From contig NZ_BBCJ01000029.1 of assembly GCF_001311985.1 (NCBI RefSeq), positions 1 through 56,330 of the forward strand: 56,330 nucleotides of DNA, written 5' to 3'. The translations under genes and the position numbers were made by a program. Each line of letters begins with the position of its first letter. The stretch's first letter is position 1. This DNA is from Geotalea toluenoxydans JCM 15764. Its GTDB lineage: Bacteria; Desulfobacterota; Desulfuromonadia; Geobacterales; Geobacteraceae. This document shows positions 40,700 through 49,477 of this stretch, in pieces. The notes beneath the pieces are model-generated. The model saw only the letters and a list, made by a program, of their open reading frames with translations, ran no database searches and was not told the origin of the DNA.

Positions 40700-42442
40700 A
40701 TGTCACCTTGACGCGGTACATGCCCCGTACCGAATTGATCAGGTAGACATCATGACCGTGAAGCTGGTCCAGGGTGATGATCCCTTCCTCGATCCTCTTC
40801 ATTTCCAGGAGTGACTGGCGGAAGGTACCCGGCAGCAGACCGCACTGAACGGGCGGGGTATAGAGCACCCCATGCACATCGACCACCACATTGGCAATGG
40901 TGGATTCGGTCACCTCGCCATCCCCATTGTACATGATCACATCCTCATACCCGCTGCAGGCTGCGAGACATCGTCGGTACACATCCCGGCAGGTGGTCTT
41001 GTGATAGAGGAACGGGTCCGACTTATCCACGCAAAGGGAGCAAGGGCGACCTCCTTGGGTGATGTGTCGCCGGACTGGATCAGCGGCTCGACCTGTGATG
41101 TGAACGTGCCGTTCTGCTCCAGGAGCAGCCTGACCTTGTGGGGGCATGGTTGCAGCCGCCGGGAGAGGTCGGCCAGATGCCGGCGCAGGTCATTCTCGGC
41201 CATGGGATAATCGAAATATGCCGCCGACAGTGCCATGCGCTTCAGGTGGTGTTCCAGCAGCCGGTATTCTTCCTCAGGGGTCCAGAGGATGGATTCCAGA
41301 AGCGAAAAACCAGCCGGGCGCGTCCGGAGCACCGCCGCCTTGGTGCGTGATTCGGCCAGCTCGTTCTGCCAATGGGAATCCCAGACAATTCCCCCGCCAG
41401 TGCCGTATTCGACAGCATTCTCTTTTTCGCTGAAAAGCATGCTCCTGATAGCCACATTGAACTGGGCTCTGCGTCCGGGGGCGATAAAGCCCATGGAGCC
41501 TGTGTAGATCCGCCGCGGCGTTGTTTCCAGATTGGCGATGATCTGCATGGCCTTGTTTTTAGGTGCCCCGGTAATGGAAGCGGCAGGAAACATGGCCGCA
41601 AAAATCTCGGTGACCGAGGCCCGTGTCCGCCCCCTGACCGTGGAGGTCATTTGCCAGAGAGTCGGATACTTCTCCAGGGTGAAGAGGCGGGGAACCTGGA
41701 TGCTGCCCGTTTCGGCGATCCGGCCCAGGTCGTTGCGCACCATGTCCACGATCATCAGGTTTTCCGCCCGATCCTTCTCCGAGTTCTGCAGGGCTTGTCC
41801 CTGGCGACAGTCCTCCTCCTGGGTCAAACCACGGGCGATGGTACCCTTCATGGGCCGTGACTCGATCAGTTCGCCGTCAAGGCTGAAGAAAAGCTCCGGT
41901 GAAGCGCTGAGTATCGAAAACGACTTGGTGGCAAGAGCGACGCCGAACGGTGCAGACTTGTCCTGCAACAGGCTGAGGAAGTCATGGATGGTGGCTGCCG
42001 ACGATGAGCCGCGCAGGCGGTAGGTGTAGTTCACCTGGTAGGTGTCGCCACTTTCGATGTGCCCTTTTATCTGGTCGAAAGCCAAACGGTACTCTTCAGG
42101 CGAAACTGTGGCAAGCCAGGCCATCTCGGGCCGGGTCGATTCCGATGGAGGAGGAAACCTGGTTACCTTATGCGGCCCATGGTACAGCCCGAACCAGAGG
42201 AGCGGCAGATCACCGTCATCGGGTCGCACCTGCAGCGCAGGATCGAATGCGGGCGCAGCCTCGTAGGCGACCATTCCTGCGGCATACAGTCCGCGTCGGT
42301 CGACAGCCTCCTCCACATACCTGAGACAGGAAAGCACTTCACCTACGGCATGAGCCTGTACGATCTCCACAGGGTGCTCGAACCGAAGCCAGCGGCCTGT
42401 CGTGCAGTCCCGTACCAGCACTTGGTTATAATTTTCGTTCAT
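40689..42442 (-). CDS. pabBC: Bifunctional aminodeoxychorismate synthase component I / lyase (PabB-PabC fusion, frameshifted)
   Basis: Makes p-aminobenzoate for folate: the PabB part (~1-350) converts chorismate and ammonia to aminodeoxychorismate, the PabC part (~365-585) releases pyruvate with pyridoxal phosphate. PabB signatures: SGDTYQVNYTYRLRG, ESRPMKGTIARG and AENLMIVDMVRNDLGRI, then AASITGAPKNKAMQII. PabC signatures: LLEHHLKRMALSAAYFDYPM and GEVTESTIANVVVD. A missing base near 41040 splits PabC (corrected to CSLCVDKSDPFLYHKTT). The glutaminase subunit PabA is not encoded here. Preceded by copy 2 of a promoter repeat. Confidence 0.92.
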
Positions 42443-42514
42443 GGACGGCTACCGGCTCTTTGATAAAAAACAACGGCTGCAGAAAATCCTCTTGGCTCTT
42501 GGTGCCACGGATGT

Positions 42515-42554
42515 ATCTTATGTAGAGTATCGGGAGAGATTAGTCAAGGCGGGG
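42515..42554 (-). promoter_or_regulatory. Promoter repeat copy 2 (pabBC gene)
   Basis: Minus-strand TTGACT, 17 bases, TACATA, about 75 bases before the pabBC ATG. Same core as 40661-40699, and similarity continues some 25 bases downstream (CTTGG..TCCT-like text), so the two genes probably share expression strength and control. Confidence 0.6.
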
Positions 42555-42591
42555 TTGGTTTGAACGGCGGGAGGAACCGTGATCAAAGCAG

Positions 42592-42631
42592 TTGACCGGG
42601 CAGTATTTCTGCTGTACTGTAATCCTGTACA
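42592..42631 (+). promoter_or_regulatory. Promoter and TGTAC inverted repeat of a toxin-antitoxin operon
   Basis: TTGACC (42592-42597), 17 bases and TACTGT (42615-42620) precede the antitoxin ATG. TGTAC (42613-42617) and GTACA (42627-42631), 9 bases apart, straddle the -10, as expected for an antitoxin operator. Confidence 0.5.
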
Positions 42632-42651
42632 TGTCAAGGAGGATCACGACC

Positions 42652-42933
42652 ATGCTGCAGACAACATATACCAATGCCAGAGCCAATTTTGCCGGACTTT
42701 GCGATGAAGTTACAGAAAACCGGGAGATTGTCGTCATCCACCGCCGCAAGGGAAGCAATGTGGCGCTGATTGCCGCCGATGAACTGCAGAGCCTGGTGGA
42801 AAGCGCCTATTTGATGCGTTCTCCCAAAAATGCCGAAAGAATTCTTTCTGCCCTGGAACGTGCATTGAAAGGGGGAGGAGAAACATCATCACTGAAGTCG
42901 CTGCGTGACGAGGTCGGTCTTGAAGAAGACTAA
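42652..42933 (+). CDS. Phd/YefM-family antitoxin
   Basis: A 93-residue antitoxin. The N-terminal DNA-binding domain reads MLQTTYTNARANFAGLCDEV, with VIHRRKGSNVALIAADELQS typical of YefM; the C-terminal tail neutralises the toxin. The ATG at 42652 is chosen because AAGGAGG lies ten bases upstream; upstream in-frame TTG/ATG codons lack a site. It overlaps the YoeB-like toxin gene by 29 bases. Confidence 0.88.
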   Translation: MLQTTYTNARANFAGLCDEVTENREIVVIHRRKGSNVALIAADELQSLVESAYLMRSPKNAERILSALERALKGGGETSSLKSLRDEVGLEED

Positions 42934-43192
42934 GCTGCGGGAGTCGGTCTTCCAACCCGAGTTTCGCGAGGATCTGCGTTACTGGGTGGAAACTGATCGA
43001 AAAATTGCGTTACGCGCTTTCGATCTGATAGAAGCGATCATGCGCGATCCTTTCTCCGGCATCGGTAAACCCGAGCCGCTGAAGTATCTGGCAACCGGCG
43101 CCTGGTCCAGACGCCTCACCCAGGAACATCGCATCGTCTACCTGGTCCGTGAAAACCGGATCGATTTTCTGCAGGCGCGGTATCATTATTGA
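42905..43192 (+). CDS. YoeB/Txe-family mRNA interferase toxin
   Basis: About 95 residues, starting at a GTG within the antitoxin gene (or a TTG at 42920). Conserved features are FREDLRYWVETDRKIALRAF, GKPEPLKYLATGAWSRRLTQ and EHRIVYLVRENRIDFLQARY with the terminal HY, catalytic in YoeB. It cleaves mRNA at the ribosome when free; the antitoxin blocks it. The frame is intact. Confidence 0.88.
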   Translation: MTRSVLKKTKLRESVFQPEFREDLRYWVETDRKIALRAFDLIEAIMRDPFSGIGKPEPLKYLATGAWSRRLTQEHRIVYLVRENRIDFLQARYHY

Positions 43193-43285
43193 TCAATTTG
43201 GTTGTTGCGAGATTTAAGTGCACGGCGGCTTTGAACGGCGAGTGCTTTGCGGCATGTTTATTTTTAGTGCCTGACGAGCTGTGAG

Positions 43286-43441
43286 CTATGGCGTCTTCCA
43301 GACCGCGCCTAATGCTTTCAAAAGTTCTCCCATCTTTATGCCTTCCTCAGCTGTGCCGCCAGTAAGATTACTCTTTGTCAAGCCTGCATTGTCTGGGGAA
43401 AGAGGTAAAGCACCCCAACTCCTACTGGTCAAAATTACCAT
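43286..43441 (-). CDS. Short hypothetical ORF (uncertain)
   Basis: A 51-residue open frame from MVILTSRSWGALPLSPDNAG to GIKMGELLKALGAVWKTP. It has protein-like composition with a helical C-terminal end, but no strong ribosome binding site and an upstream region that looks coding in another frame, so it may be the tail of a degraded gene. It lies between two toxin-antitoxin pairs. I do not recognise it; the rest of 43193-43465 shows nothing. Confidence 0.3.
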   Translation of the reverse strand: MVILTSRSWGALPLSPDNAGLTKSNLTGGTAEEGIKMGELLKALGAVWKTP

Positions 43442-43465
43442 TTACAAAGCTTGACCCTACTCCCC

Positions 43466-43765
43466 TTATGGTATTTTAAGCAAACGCTCGCTCCGCCAAA
43501 CTCGAACGACTCTGACCCGGTTCTCACCGAGACGATAAACAATGCGAAAGGGAGGATAAATAATTTCCCTTAAATGAGCAACCCCGAACTCCGGCACAAT
43601 ACGACCGGCTTCGGGGAAGTCGGCAAGCCGTTCCAAATGGGAAACTACTTCCCTCAATAGCCGCGCGCCCACGTCTGGAATCTGCTGTTCAGCATACCAC
43701 TCTCGGATCTCCTCAAGATCATTGATCGCCGAGGCTGCAAATGTGATGGTGTGTTTTCGTGGCAT
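43466..43765 (-). CDS. ParE/RelE-superfamily toxin
   Basis: 99 residues: ITFAASAINDLEEIREWYAE at the start and FRIVYRLGENRVRVVRVWRS near the end are typical of ParE/RelE toxins, which inhibit gyrase or cleave mRNA. It follows its antitoxin by three bases on the same strand. LREIIYPPFRIVY suggests the ParE branch. Confidence 0.85.
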   Translation of the reverse strand: MPRKHTITFAASAINDLEEIREWYAEQQIPDVGARLLREVVSHLERLADFPEAGRIVPEFGVAHLREIIYPPFRIVYRLGENRVRVVRVWRSERLLKIP

Positions 43766-43768
43766 GTT

Positions 43769-44044
43769 TCAGCTTAAACCAAGATGTTTTTTGACATCTG
43801 AGAGGTTCATTTCCCGCCCTTCTTCCAGGTCCATCAAACCTTGAACTACGCCACGTAAAAAGGCCCGCTCTTCTGTTTCTGTCTCGTAGTCCTTTAGTGA
43901 CTGGACAACGGCAACACCTCGCCCTCTATTGGTTAAGAGCACAGGCCGGTGGGTTTTATCCACCTGACTTATGATTTTGCCGGGATTAACCTTCATATCG
44001 CTTAGTGGTACGATATCTTCGGAAAATTTAGTCGATGTTTGCAT
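43769..44044 (-). CDS. Phd/YefM-family antitoxin
   Basis: 91 residues: IVPLSDMKVNPGKIISQVDK and RPVLLTNRGRGVAVVQSL form the DNA-binding fold; the C-terminal tail (GREMNLSDVKKHLGLS) is typical of toxin-binding segments. GGGGGC lies eight bases before the ATG at 44044. Upstream partner of the ParE/RelE-like toxin. A TA pair oriented opposite to the YefM/YoeB pair next door. Confidence 0.85.
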   Translation of the reverse strand: MQTSTKFSEDIVPLSDMKVNPGKIISQVDKTHRPVLLTNRGRGVAVVQSLKDYETETEERAFLRGVVQGLMDLEEGREMNLSDVKKHLGLS

Positions 44045-44244
44045 GGTTTTGCCCCCTTAAGAGACCAGTTTATAGCCTCAATAATAGCACCAGTTAAAAG
44101 TACTGGCAATCAGTTTAGAAGTAAGGAATATCCCATATATGTAAATTCAGAAGGATGTTCATTTATAATGGGAAAGGAAATGCCCCCGCTTGCACATTTC
44201 CCCTGGTCTGTGAAACTGTTGTTATCTGCAAAAGGGAGACGAGT

Positions 44245-45372
44245 ATGGGCAGAGACAATCTGATCACTATCTTCATGTGTGGCGACGTCATGACCGGCCG
44301 GGGGATCGACCAGATCCTTCCCCATCCCGGTGATCCCGCCATCCATGAACCTTATATGAAAGATGCACGGGGCTATGTGGCACTGGCTGAGGAGACCAAT
44401 GGATTGATTCCGAAGCCGGCCAGCTTTTTCTATATCTGGGGCGACGCCCTGGAAGTACTTTCTTCGGTGGCCCCGGACCTGCGCATGATCAATCTGGAAA
44501 CCAGCGTCACCAAAAGCGACGATTACTGGCAAGGGAAGGGAATCAACTACCGCATGAGCCCGGAGAATTTGCCGGCCATTACCGCTGCCCGCATCGATTT
44601 CTGTTCTCTGGCCAACAATCATGTCCTTGACTGGGGCTATTCCGGGTTAACGGAGACCCTGGCAGTTCTGGACAAGGCCCATGTGAAGCACGGCGGTGCG
44701 GGGAAGGACCTGGCCCAGGCACGGGCACCGGCAGTGTTTGATATTGAAGGGAAAGGCCGGGTGCTGATCTTTGCCTGCGGCTGCACGTCCAGCGGCATTC
44801 CCATCAACTGGGGGACTAACGATAAAAGAGCAGGGGTGAATCTACTGCCTGATCTTTCCAGCAGGACGGCTGGCCGTGTGGCAGAAATGGTGCGCCGGGT
44901 AAAACGTCCGGGGGACCTGGTGGTACTTTCCATCCATTGGGGGGGAAACTGGGGCTATAGTATTGCTCCGGAGGAGAGGCAGTTTGCCCACCGCCTGGTG
45001 GATGAGGCGGGGGTGGACGTGATCCACGGCCATTCCTCCCATCATGTGAAGGGGATGGAGGTTTATCGGGGCAAGCCGATAATTTACGGCTGCGGCGACT
45101 TCATCAATGACTATGAGGGAATCCATGGCGAGGAGAGGTTCCGCGGCGATCTGTCGCTGATGTATTTCATAAGCATGGACCCGGAGAGCGGCAGGTTGGC
45201 CCGGTGTTCGATGAAGCCGATGCAGATGCAGCAGTTCAGGCTGAAGCGGGCTTCCACCAGGGATGAACTATGGCTGAGAGACCTGCTGAACCGGGAAGGG
45301 CAGAAGCTGGGTACACATGTGGAGCGGGAGGATGGTACCTTGATATTGCGCGGGCAGGGGGAGAGCAGCTGA
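44245..45372 (+). CDS. CapA-family protein (poly-gamma-glutamate synthesis type)
   Basis: 375 residues of the CapA/metallophosphatase-like fold. IFMCGDVMTGRGIDQ at the start, INLETSVTKSDDYW, SLANNHVLDWGYSGLTETL and LSIHWGGNWGYSIAP followed by DVIHGHSSHHVKGMEVYRGK are characteristic metal-site motifs. No signal peptide or membrane helix is seen, so it is probably cytoplasmic. The start at 44245 follows GGGAGACGAGT. No capBC genes lie nearby, so polyglutamate synthesis is unlikely here and the function is open. Confidence 0.85.
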   Translation: MGRDNLITIFMCGDVMTGRGIDQILPHPGDPAIHEPYMKDARGYVALAEETNGLIPKPASFFYIWGDALEVLSSVAPDLRMINLETSVTKSDDYWQGKGINYRMSPENLPAITAARIDFCSLANNHVLDWGYSGLTETLAVLDKAHVKHGGAGKDLAQARAPAVFDIEGKGRVLIFACGCTSSGIPINWGTNDKRAGVNLLPDLSSRTAGRVAEMVRRVKRPGDLVVLSIHWGGNWGYSIAPEERQFAHRLVDEAGVDVIHGHSSHHVKGMEVYRGKPIIYGCGDFINDYEGIHGEERFRGDLSLMYFISMDPESGRLARCSMKPMQMQQFRLKRASTRDELWLRDLLNREGQKLGTHVEREDGTLILRGQGESS

Positions 45373-45389
45373 TTCCCCCTGCCGGTTCG

Positions 45390-45899
45390 TTAAAAAATGG
45401 GCACCAGTCCATAACCCTTGCTCTGGTAGCCGATCAGCGAAATGAAGCCGTTGCCGACAAGTTTGAGACCAGGTAGCAGCTTGTCTACAGGGACTTTGAA
45501 AACGCCGGTGGCGATTTCACAGACTTCCATCCTGACCCCTTTCCTATCCAGTTCCTTCACTGTGGCGGTGATCGATTTCAGGAACTCCTGGTGTTTGGCC
45601 GCCAGTTCCGCTTCGGGTGCCGCCGTGAGGAAGCGAACCGTGGGGCCGATAAAAACGACCACCAGGTCGGATTTTACCTTCTGTGCCGCGAGGCTTTTGT
45701 GGGTCTCATTGATGAGATTCAAGTAAAGGGCGGTCTTCTGCGGATTATCAGTATCCACGAGAAATATCCCCTTTCCCTGCTTCACTCCTTCAAGGGCTGC
45801 AGCATCATTGCTGTGACCAGCCCAGGCATTCATGCTCCCCAGCAGGGAAGCGACCAGGACTAGTGCACTTGTTGTCAGTGTGATACTTTTTAGTGCCAT
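45390..45899 (-). CDS. Exported DsrE-like protein
   Basis: 169 residues with a signal peptide (MALKSITLTTSALVLVASLL, cleavage likely after NAWA). The mature part resembles the DsrE/DsrF fold: GIFLVDTDNPQKTALYLNLI, KSDLVVVFIGPTVRFLTAAP and GVRMEVCEIATGVFKV with one conserved Cys. Cytoplasmic DsrE proteins transfer sulfur; a periplasmic version could bind or sense sulfur species. GAAAGGAG lies eight bases before the ATG. It follows the TetR gene by four bases and is probably its target. Confidence 0.75.
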   Translation of the reverse strand: MALKSITLTTSALVLVASLLGSMNAWAGHSNDAAALEGVKQGKGIFLVDTDNPQKTALYLNLINETHKSLAAQKVKSDLVVVFIGPTVRFLTAAPEAELAAKHQEFLKSITATVKELDRKGVRMEVCEIATGVFKVPVDKLLPGLKLVGNGFISLIGYQSKGYGLVPIF

Positions 45900-45903
45900 T
45901 AAT

Positions 45904-46518
45904 TTACTCCTTTCTTTCAATGGTGTTAGTGGCCTGCGGCAGAGCCAGCAGAGCGCGGAAAGTGTCGAAACAGGTTCGAATGGGTGCATCGCTTTTGCAA
46001 AGCCTGGCGAGCATGATGGCTCCCTCGGTTGCCGTCACCAGGTGCTGGGCAAGAGTTTCAGCCGCCAAATCTGTTCTGACCTGGCCTACCTTTTGTCCTT
46101 CGGTTATGAGTTGCTGCAGTTTCCTGGTCCAGTCCTGGAACACCAGGTTGACGAAGTTGGCCAGCAGTTCGTTGGAATCGGCCATTTCCAGGGCGGCGTT
46201 GCCGAAGATGCAGCCGCCGATGAATTCATGGCTATGGTGTAATGCGATGGTCCCGGCAAAGTAGTTTTCCAGAGCGTCAGCCGGTGTCGCGCCGGTCGTC
46301 ACCGTTTTCAGGAACTCCAGGAGCTGCTCCCGGGCACGCTGCAGAACCAGCAGAGCGATCTCTTCCTTGCCGGTGAAATGGAAATAAATGGTCCCCTTCT
46401 TTAGGCCACTGGCGACCATCAAGTCGTTGATGCTGGTTGCAGCAAAGCCTTTTTTCTTGAACAAGGCATATGCTGCATCGATAATCTTTTCCCGGCTCTT
46501 ATCACCTTTTTCCGACAT
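45904..46518 (-). CDS. TetR-family transcriptional repressor
   Basis: 204 residues. The DNA-binding domain is intact: REKIIDAAYALFKKKGFAAT, then INDLMVASGLKKGTIYFHFT. The C-terminal domain (GGCIFGNAALEMADSNELLA) is of the AcrR/YcdC-like type with a Cys that may sense thiols. A GGAGG-like site precedes the ATG. It heads a two-gene operon with the DsrE-like gene and has an operator-like repeat upstream. Confidence 0.9.
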   Translation of the reverse strand: MSEKGDKSREKIIDAAYALFKKKGFAATSINDLMVASGLKKGTIYFHFTGKEEIALLVLQRAREQLLEFLKTVTTGATPADALENYFAGTIALHHSHEFIGGCIFGNAALEMADSNELLANFVNLVFQDWTRKLQQLITEGQKVGQVRTDLAAETLAQHLVTATEGAIMLARLCKSDAPIRTCFDTFRALLALPQATNTIERKE

Positions 46519-46541
46519 GCGGCTCCACCTCCGCTCGATAA

Positions 46542-46555
46542 ACCGACCGACCGGT
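46542..46555 (-). promoter_or_regulatory. Operator-like repeat upstream of the TetR gene
   Basis: ACCGACCGACCGGT, a tetranucleotide series ending in the palindrome ACCGGT, lies 24 bases before the TetR ATG. TetR-family operators with CCGGTCGGTCGG text are well known from related regulators, so autoregulation is likely. Confidence 0.55.
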
Positions 46556-46707
46556 ACATTATGTCAGGTAGTGGGGCATGTCAAGGGCAAAAATGTCTAA
46601 CCGCTGCAGTGGTTATCGTTGGCGGGCAAAGAGGGGCATTGGCGGCAGGTGAAAGAGCGCCGCAACTGGGGTGGCGGTGAAAAAATACAGGAATCAGCGA
46701 CGGGAGC

Positions 46708-46779
46708 GAGAAGTATTCGATGATGGCTGCAGTAAGCGCATCAAGGATGTATTCGGCCGGTTCAATATCTATGGCAATG
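46708..46779 (-). repeat. Displaced copy of the hemD 3' end within a 400-base intergenic region
   Basis: About 70 bases here match 47788-47859, the last codons of the cobA-hemD gene, at roughly 88% identity (shared run TATTCGGCCGGTTCAATATC). Translated on the minus strand it still gives the hemD-like ending DIEPAEYILDALTAAIIEYF without a usable gene around it. The remaining DNA of 46556-46886 shows no gene, terminator or other repeat. Confidence 0.8.
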
Positions 46780-46886
46780 CCAGAACTAAAAGCAATTTCT
46801 CTTATCGGCCCGTCGGTAACGTGGGCTGTTGAAAAAAGTCGGGGCCATAAGGAAGGAATTTAGAATATTGACTCTATAATAAAAAA

Positions 46887-46932
46887 CCTTTAATTGGTGC
46901 TATAATTGATCTGCTTGTATTCCAATTAAAGG
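46887..46932 (+). promoter_or_regulatory. Perfect inverted repeat covering the ribosome binding site of the PEP-CTERM gene
   Basis: CCTTTAATTGG (46887-46897) pairs perfectly with CCAATTAAAGG (46922-46932), loop 24 bases. The right arm runs into AAAGGAG, the ribosome binding site ten bases before the ATG, so the hairpin would hide it. TATAAT occurs at 46875-46880 and again at 46901-46906 in the loop. A transcript from the first would contain the hairpin; one from the second would not. Confidence 0.6.
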
Positions 46933-46941
46933 AGATTCAAC

Positions 46942-47592
46942 ATGAAAAGGAAAAACCTGTTTCTGCTGGTCCTTTTTGCATCCTTTTTTTCAGCTGGAAT
47001 AGCCTCGGCATATCCCTTCACTTCTGACGATATTGCCCATTGGCCTGAGCTTAGTGATGCGGCATATCATAACAATACCATGCCCCAATTTATGGGTGCT
47101 TATGCCGGTCCCACCTATTATACCTTTGCCGGTCATGACAAGGCGAAAAACGATTACAACGCGACGATCTATATTGATCCCACCAGAGATCTTGAGTACT
47201 ATCGTAAAGAAAACTCACCCTACCAGACCGGCAGGGCCTATTACGCTGAGTACGTTTCCGGTAACATATTTGGCAACCTGAGCAATCTGGTGACCCGGGC
47301 AGGTGACAACTTTGATTATCTTTTGGGTGGGGGTATGGAAGTTTTAGAGGGGCACGACAGGACGCGTTTTGGTTCCCCCGAATATCATGCCTACGACACT
47401 TATATTTTCTCATCACTTCATGTGGGTGATTGGATAGACGTTACGAAAGATTGGGACCCCGATTATCGTATTGGTCTACAGCTTGTCGATGTGCAGACGA
47501 GTACAGCTCCGGTACCTGAACCTGCTACCTGCCTGCTGTTTGCCAGCGGGCTGGCTGGTTTTGGATTATTGCGGAAGAGAATCAAAAGTTAA
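46942..47592 (+). CDS. PEP-CTERM sorting-domain exported protein
   Basis: 216 residues. The signal peptide is KRKNLFLLVLFASFFSAGIA with cleavage near ASA-YPF. The C-terminus VPEPATCLLFASGLAGFGLL then RKRIKS is the PEP-CTERM signal, recognised by exosortase (EpsH/XrtA) and usually linked to exopolysaccharide or biofilm. The mature region has many Tyr and Asp residues (GAYAGPTYYTFAGHDKAKND) and no domain I recognise. The frame is intact. GC content is clearly lower than the flanks, hinting at acquired DNA. Exosortase is not in the window. Confidence 0.9.
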   Translation: MKRKNLFLLVLFASFFSAGIASAYPFTSDDIAHWPELSDAAYHNNTMPQFMGAYAGPTYYTFAGHDKAKNDYNATIYIDPTRDLEYYRKENSPYQTGRAYYAEYVSGNIFGNLSNLVTRAGDNFDYLLGGGMEVLEGHDRTRFGSPEYHAYDTYIFSSLHVGDWIDVTKDWDPDYRIGLQLVDVQTSTAPVPEPATCLLFASGLAGFGLLRKRIKS

Positions 47593-47670
47593 GCCCCGAC
47601 AATAATTTGCCATAGCCGAGTGCTCAGCCATCACGCTGCTCGCCGCTCATGGAAAAAATCACCTGAGTAA

Positions 47671-47712
47671 CAAGCCTTCAATCGGATTAACGAATGAAGG
47701 CTTGTTGTCTTT
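47671..47712. terminator. Terminator between the PEP-CTERM gene and convergent cobA-hemD
   Basis: A perfect 10-bp stem CAAGCCTTCA/TGAAGGCTTG (47671-47680 and 47695-47704) with a 14-base loop and TTGTCTTT after it. It could serve both convergent genes. Confidence 0.7.
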
Positions 47713-47773
47713 AAACAACATACGTTACCAGCTGACTTGATTGGTCGGTATTTAATTGTTTCGGGAATGGAAG

Positions 47774-49323
47774 TTAGCGTCGAGAGGCGAAGTATTCGAT
47801 GATGGCGGCGGTAAGTGCATCAAGGGTGTATTCGGCCGGTTCAATATCTACGGTCAGTCCCAACTCGCGGCAGGTCTTGGAGGTAATGGGGCCGATGGAG
47901 GCGACGGCGACACCATCCAGTAGCTTGAGCAGCCGATTTTCCCCCACCATGGCGGCGAGATTCTGGATGGTGGAGGACGAGGTGAAGGTGATGCATTGGA
48001 TGTGTCCGGCTTCAAGGGCTTCCAGAGCTGAGGTCGGAAGCTCCTCCGGTACGACGTTGCGGTAGGCGATGGGGGCAATTACTTCCGCCCCCATTTTCAG
48101 CAGTTCGGAAGGTATCACCTCGCGAGCCCGGTCTGCCTTGGGAAAGAGCACGCGGCTTCCCTGGATTTCCAGCTTGCTGAAGGCTTCGACAACTCCTTCC
48201 GCCTTGTAGTTTTCCGGGACAAGATCCGCCTTGATGCCGTGGGGAGCGAGAGCGGCAGCGGTTTTCGGCCCGACGGCGCAGATGCGGCAGCGGCCGATGG
48301 CCCTGCTGTCCAGTCCCAGCTCGTCAAGGCGGCAGAAAAAGTATTTCACGGCGTTGTACGAGGTGAAAATCAGCCAGTTGAAAGTGGGTAGTTCTGTGAT
48401 TGCCCTGTCCAGTTCGCTGAATGTTTCAGGCGGAATGATCTGAATTGTCGGGCATTCGTGGACGGTGGCGCCGTGGCTGGCCAGGAGTCTGGAGAATTCC
48501 CCTGCCTGGTCTGCGGCGCGGGTTACCATGATGCCGGTGCCGAACAGGGGCCGGTTATCGAACCAGCGCAGTTTTTTCCGCAGGTTGACCACTTCTCCGA
48601 CTATGGTGATGGCCGGGGCTTTGAATGATGCCTGGCGGGCCTTGTCGGCGATGTCGCCCAGGGTGCCGATCAGAACTTCCTGCTCGGTCCTTGTTCCCCA
48701 GCGGACCAAAGCCACCGGAGTTTCCGCCGCTCGGCCATTGTCCACCATCTTCTGCGCGATCAGGGGAAGGTTCTTGATCCCCATGTAGAAGACGACGGTG
48801 CCGCTCCCCAGGGAGAGCCGCTCCCAATCCATGTCCGATGCTTCCTTACCCGGATTTTCGTGGCCGGTGACGAAGGCCACCGAGGTTGTGAAGTTGCGGT
48901 GGGTGAGGGGAATACCAGCATAGGCAGCGGCGCCGATACCTGCCGTGACACCCGGCACGATCTCAAAGGGGATGCCGGCAGCAACCAGGGCTTCGCATTC
49001 TTCGCCGCCACGGCCGAAGACGAAGGGATCGCCCCCCTTGAGCCTGGCAACAACCTTCCCTTGCAACGCCTTCTCCACCAGCAGTTCATTGATCTGCCAT
49101 TGCTCATGGTTATGGGCTCCGCCGATCTTTCCGGCATAAATCAACTCCGCCCTAGGGGCGGCATTTCCCAAAAGCGCCGGGTTGGCCAGGTAATCGTAGA
49201 GGATGACCTGGGCTGCAGCAATGCATTCACGTCCCCGCACGGTAATGAGGCCGGGATCGCCGGGACCGGCGCCAATGAGGTAGACGTAGCTTTATCAATT
49301 TTAGATGGGCAAATATTAGTCAT
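47774..49323 (-). CDS. cobA-hemD: Uroporphyrinogen-III C-methyltransferase / uroporphyrinogen-III synthase fusion (frameshifted at the 5' end)
   Basis: A ~516-residue bifunctional enzyme. The N-terminal CobA/SUMT domain (~1-245) adds two methyl groups from S-adenosylmethionine to make precorrin-2; signatures are VYLIGAGPGDPGLITVRG, KGGDPFVFGRGGEE and AYAGIPLTHRNF. The C-terminal HemD domain (~255-516) closes hydroxymethylbilane to uroporphyrinogen III. One missing A near 49290 separates the first dozen codons (MTNICPSKIDK) from SYVYLIGAGPGD. The last gene of the tetrapyrrole operon. A copy of its 3' end lies at 46708-46779. Confidence 0.93.
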
Positions 49324-49359
49324 GGCATATCTTTCGTTCAAACCGGGAAAGCATATTCA

Positions 49360-49435
49360 CGCGGAGACGCCAAGACGCAAAGAACGACAGGAAACCCTTG
49401 AGCTTTTCTCTGCGTCTTTGCGCCTTTTGGTGACG
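49360..49435. repeat. Inverted GACGCAAAGA repeat between hemC and cobA-hemD
   Basis: CGCCAAGACGCAAAGAA on the left and TTCTCTGCGTCTTTGCGCC on the right form an imperfect hairpin of ~20 pairs. Text of this kind (CGCAGAGACGCAAAGA) is a dispersed repeat in various genomes. It fills the 155-base gap between the two genes. Confidence 0.75.
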
Positions 49436-49477
49436 GCTGGTTATGGTTTTCTTCAGCGCAAACTGCAGTAACGGCAG

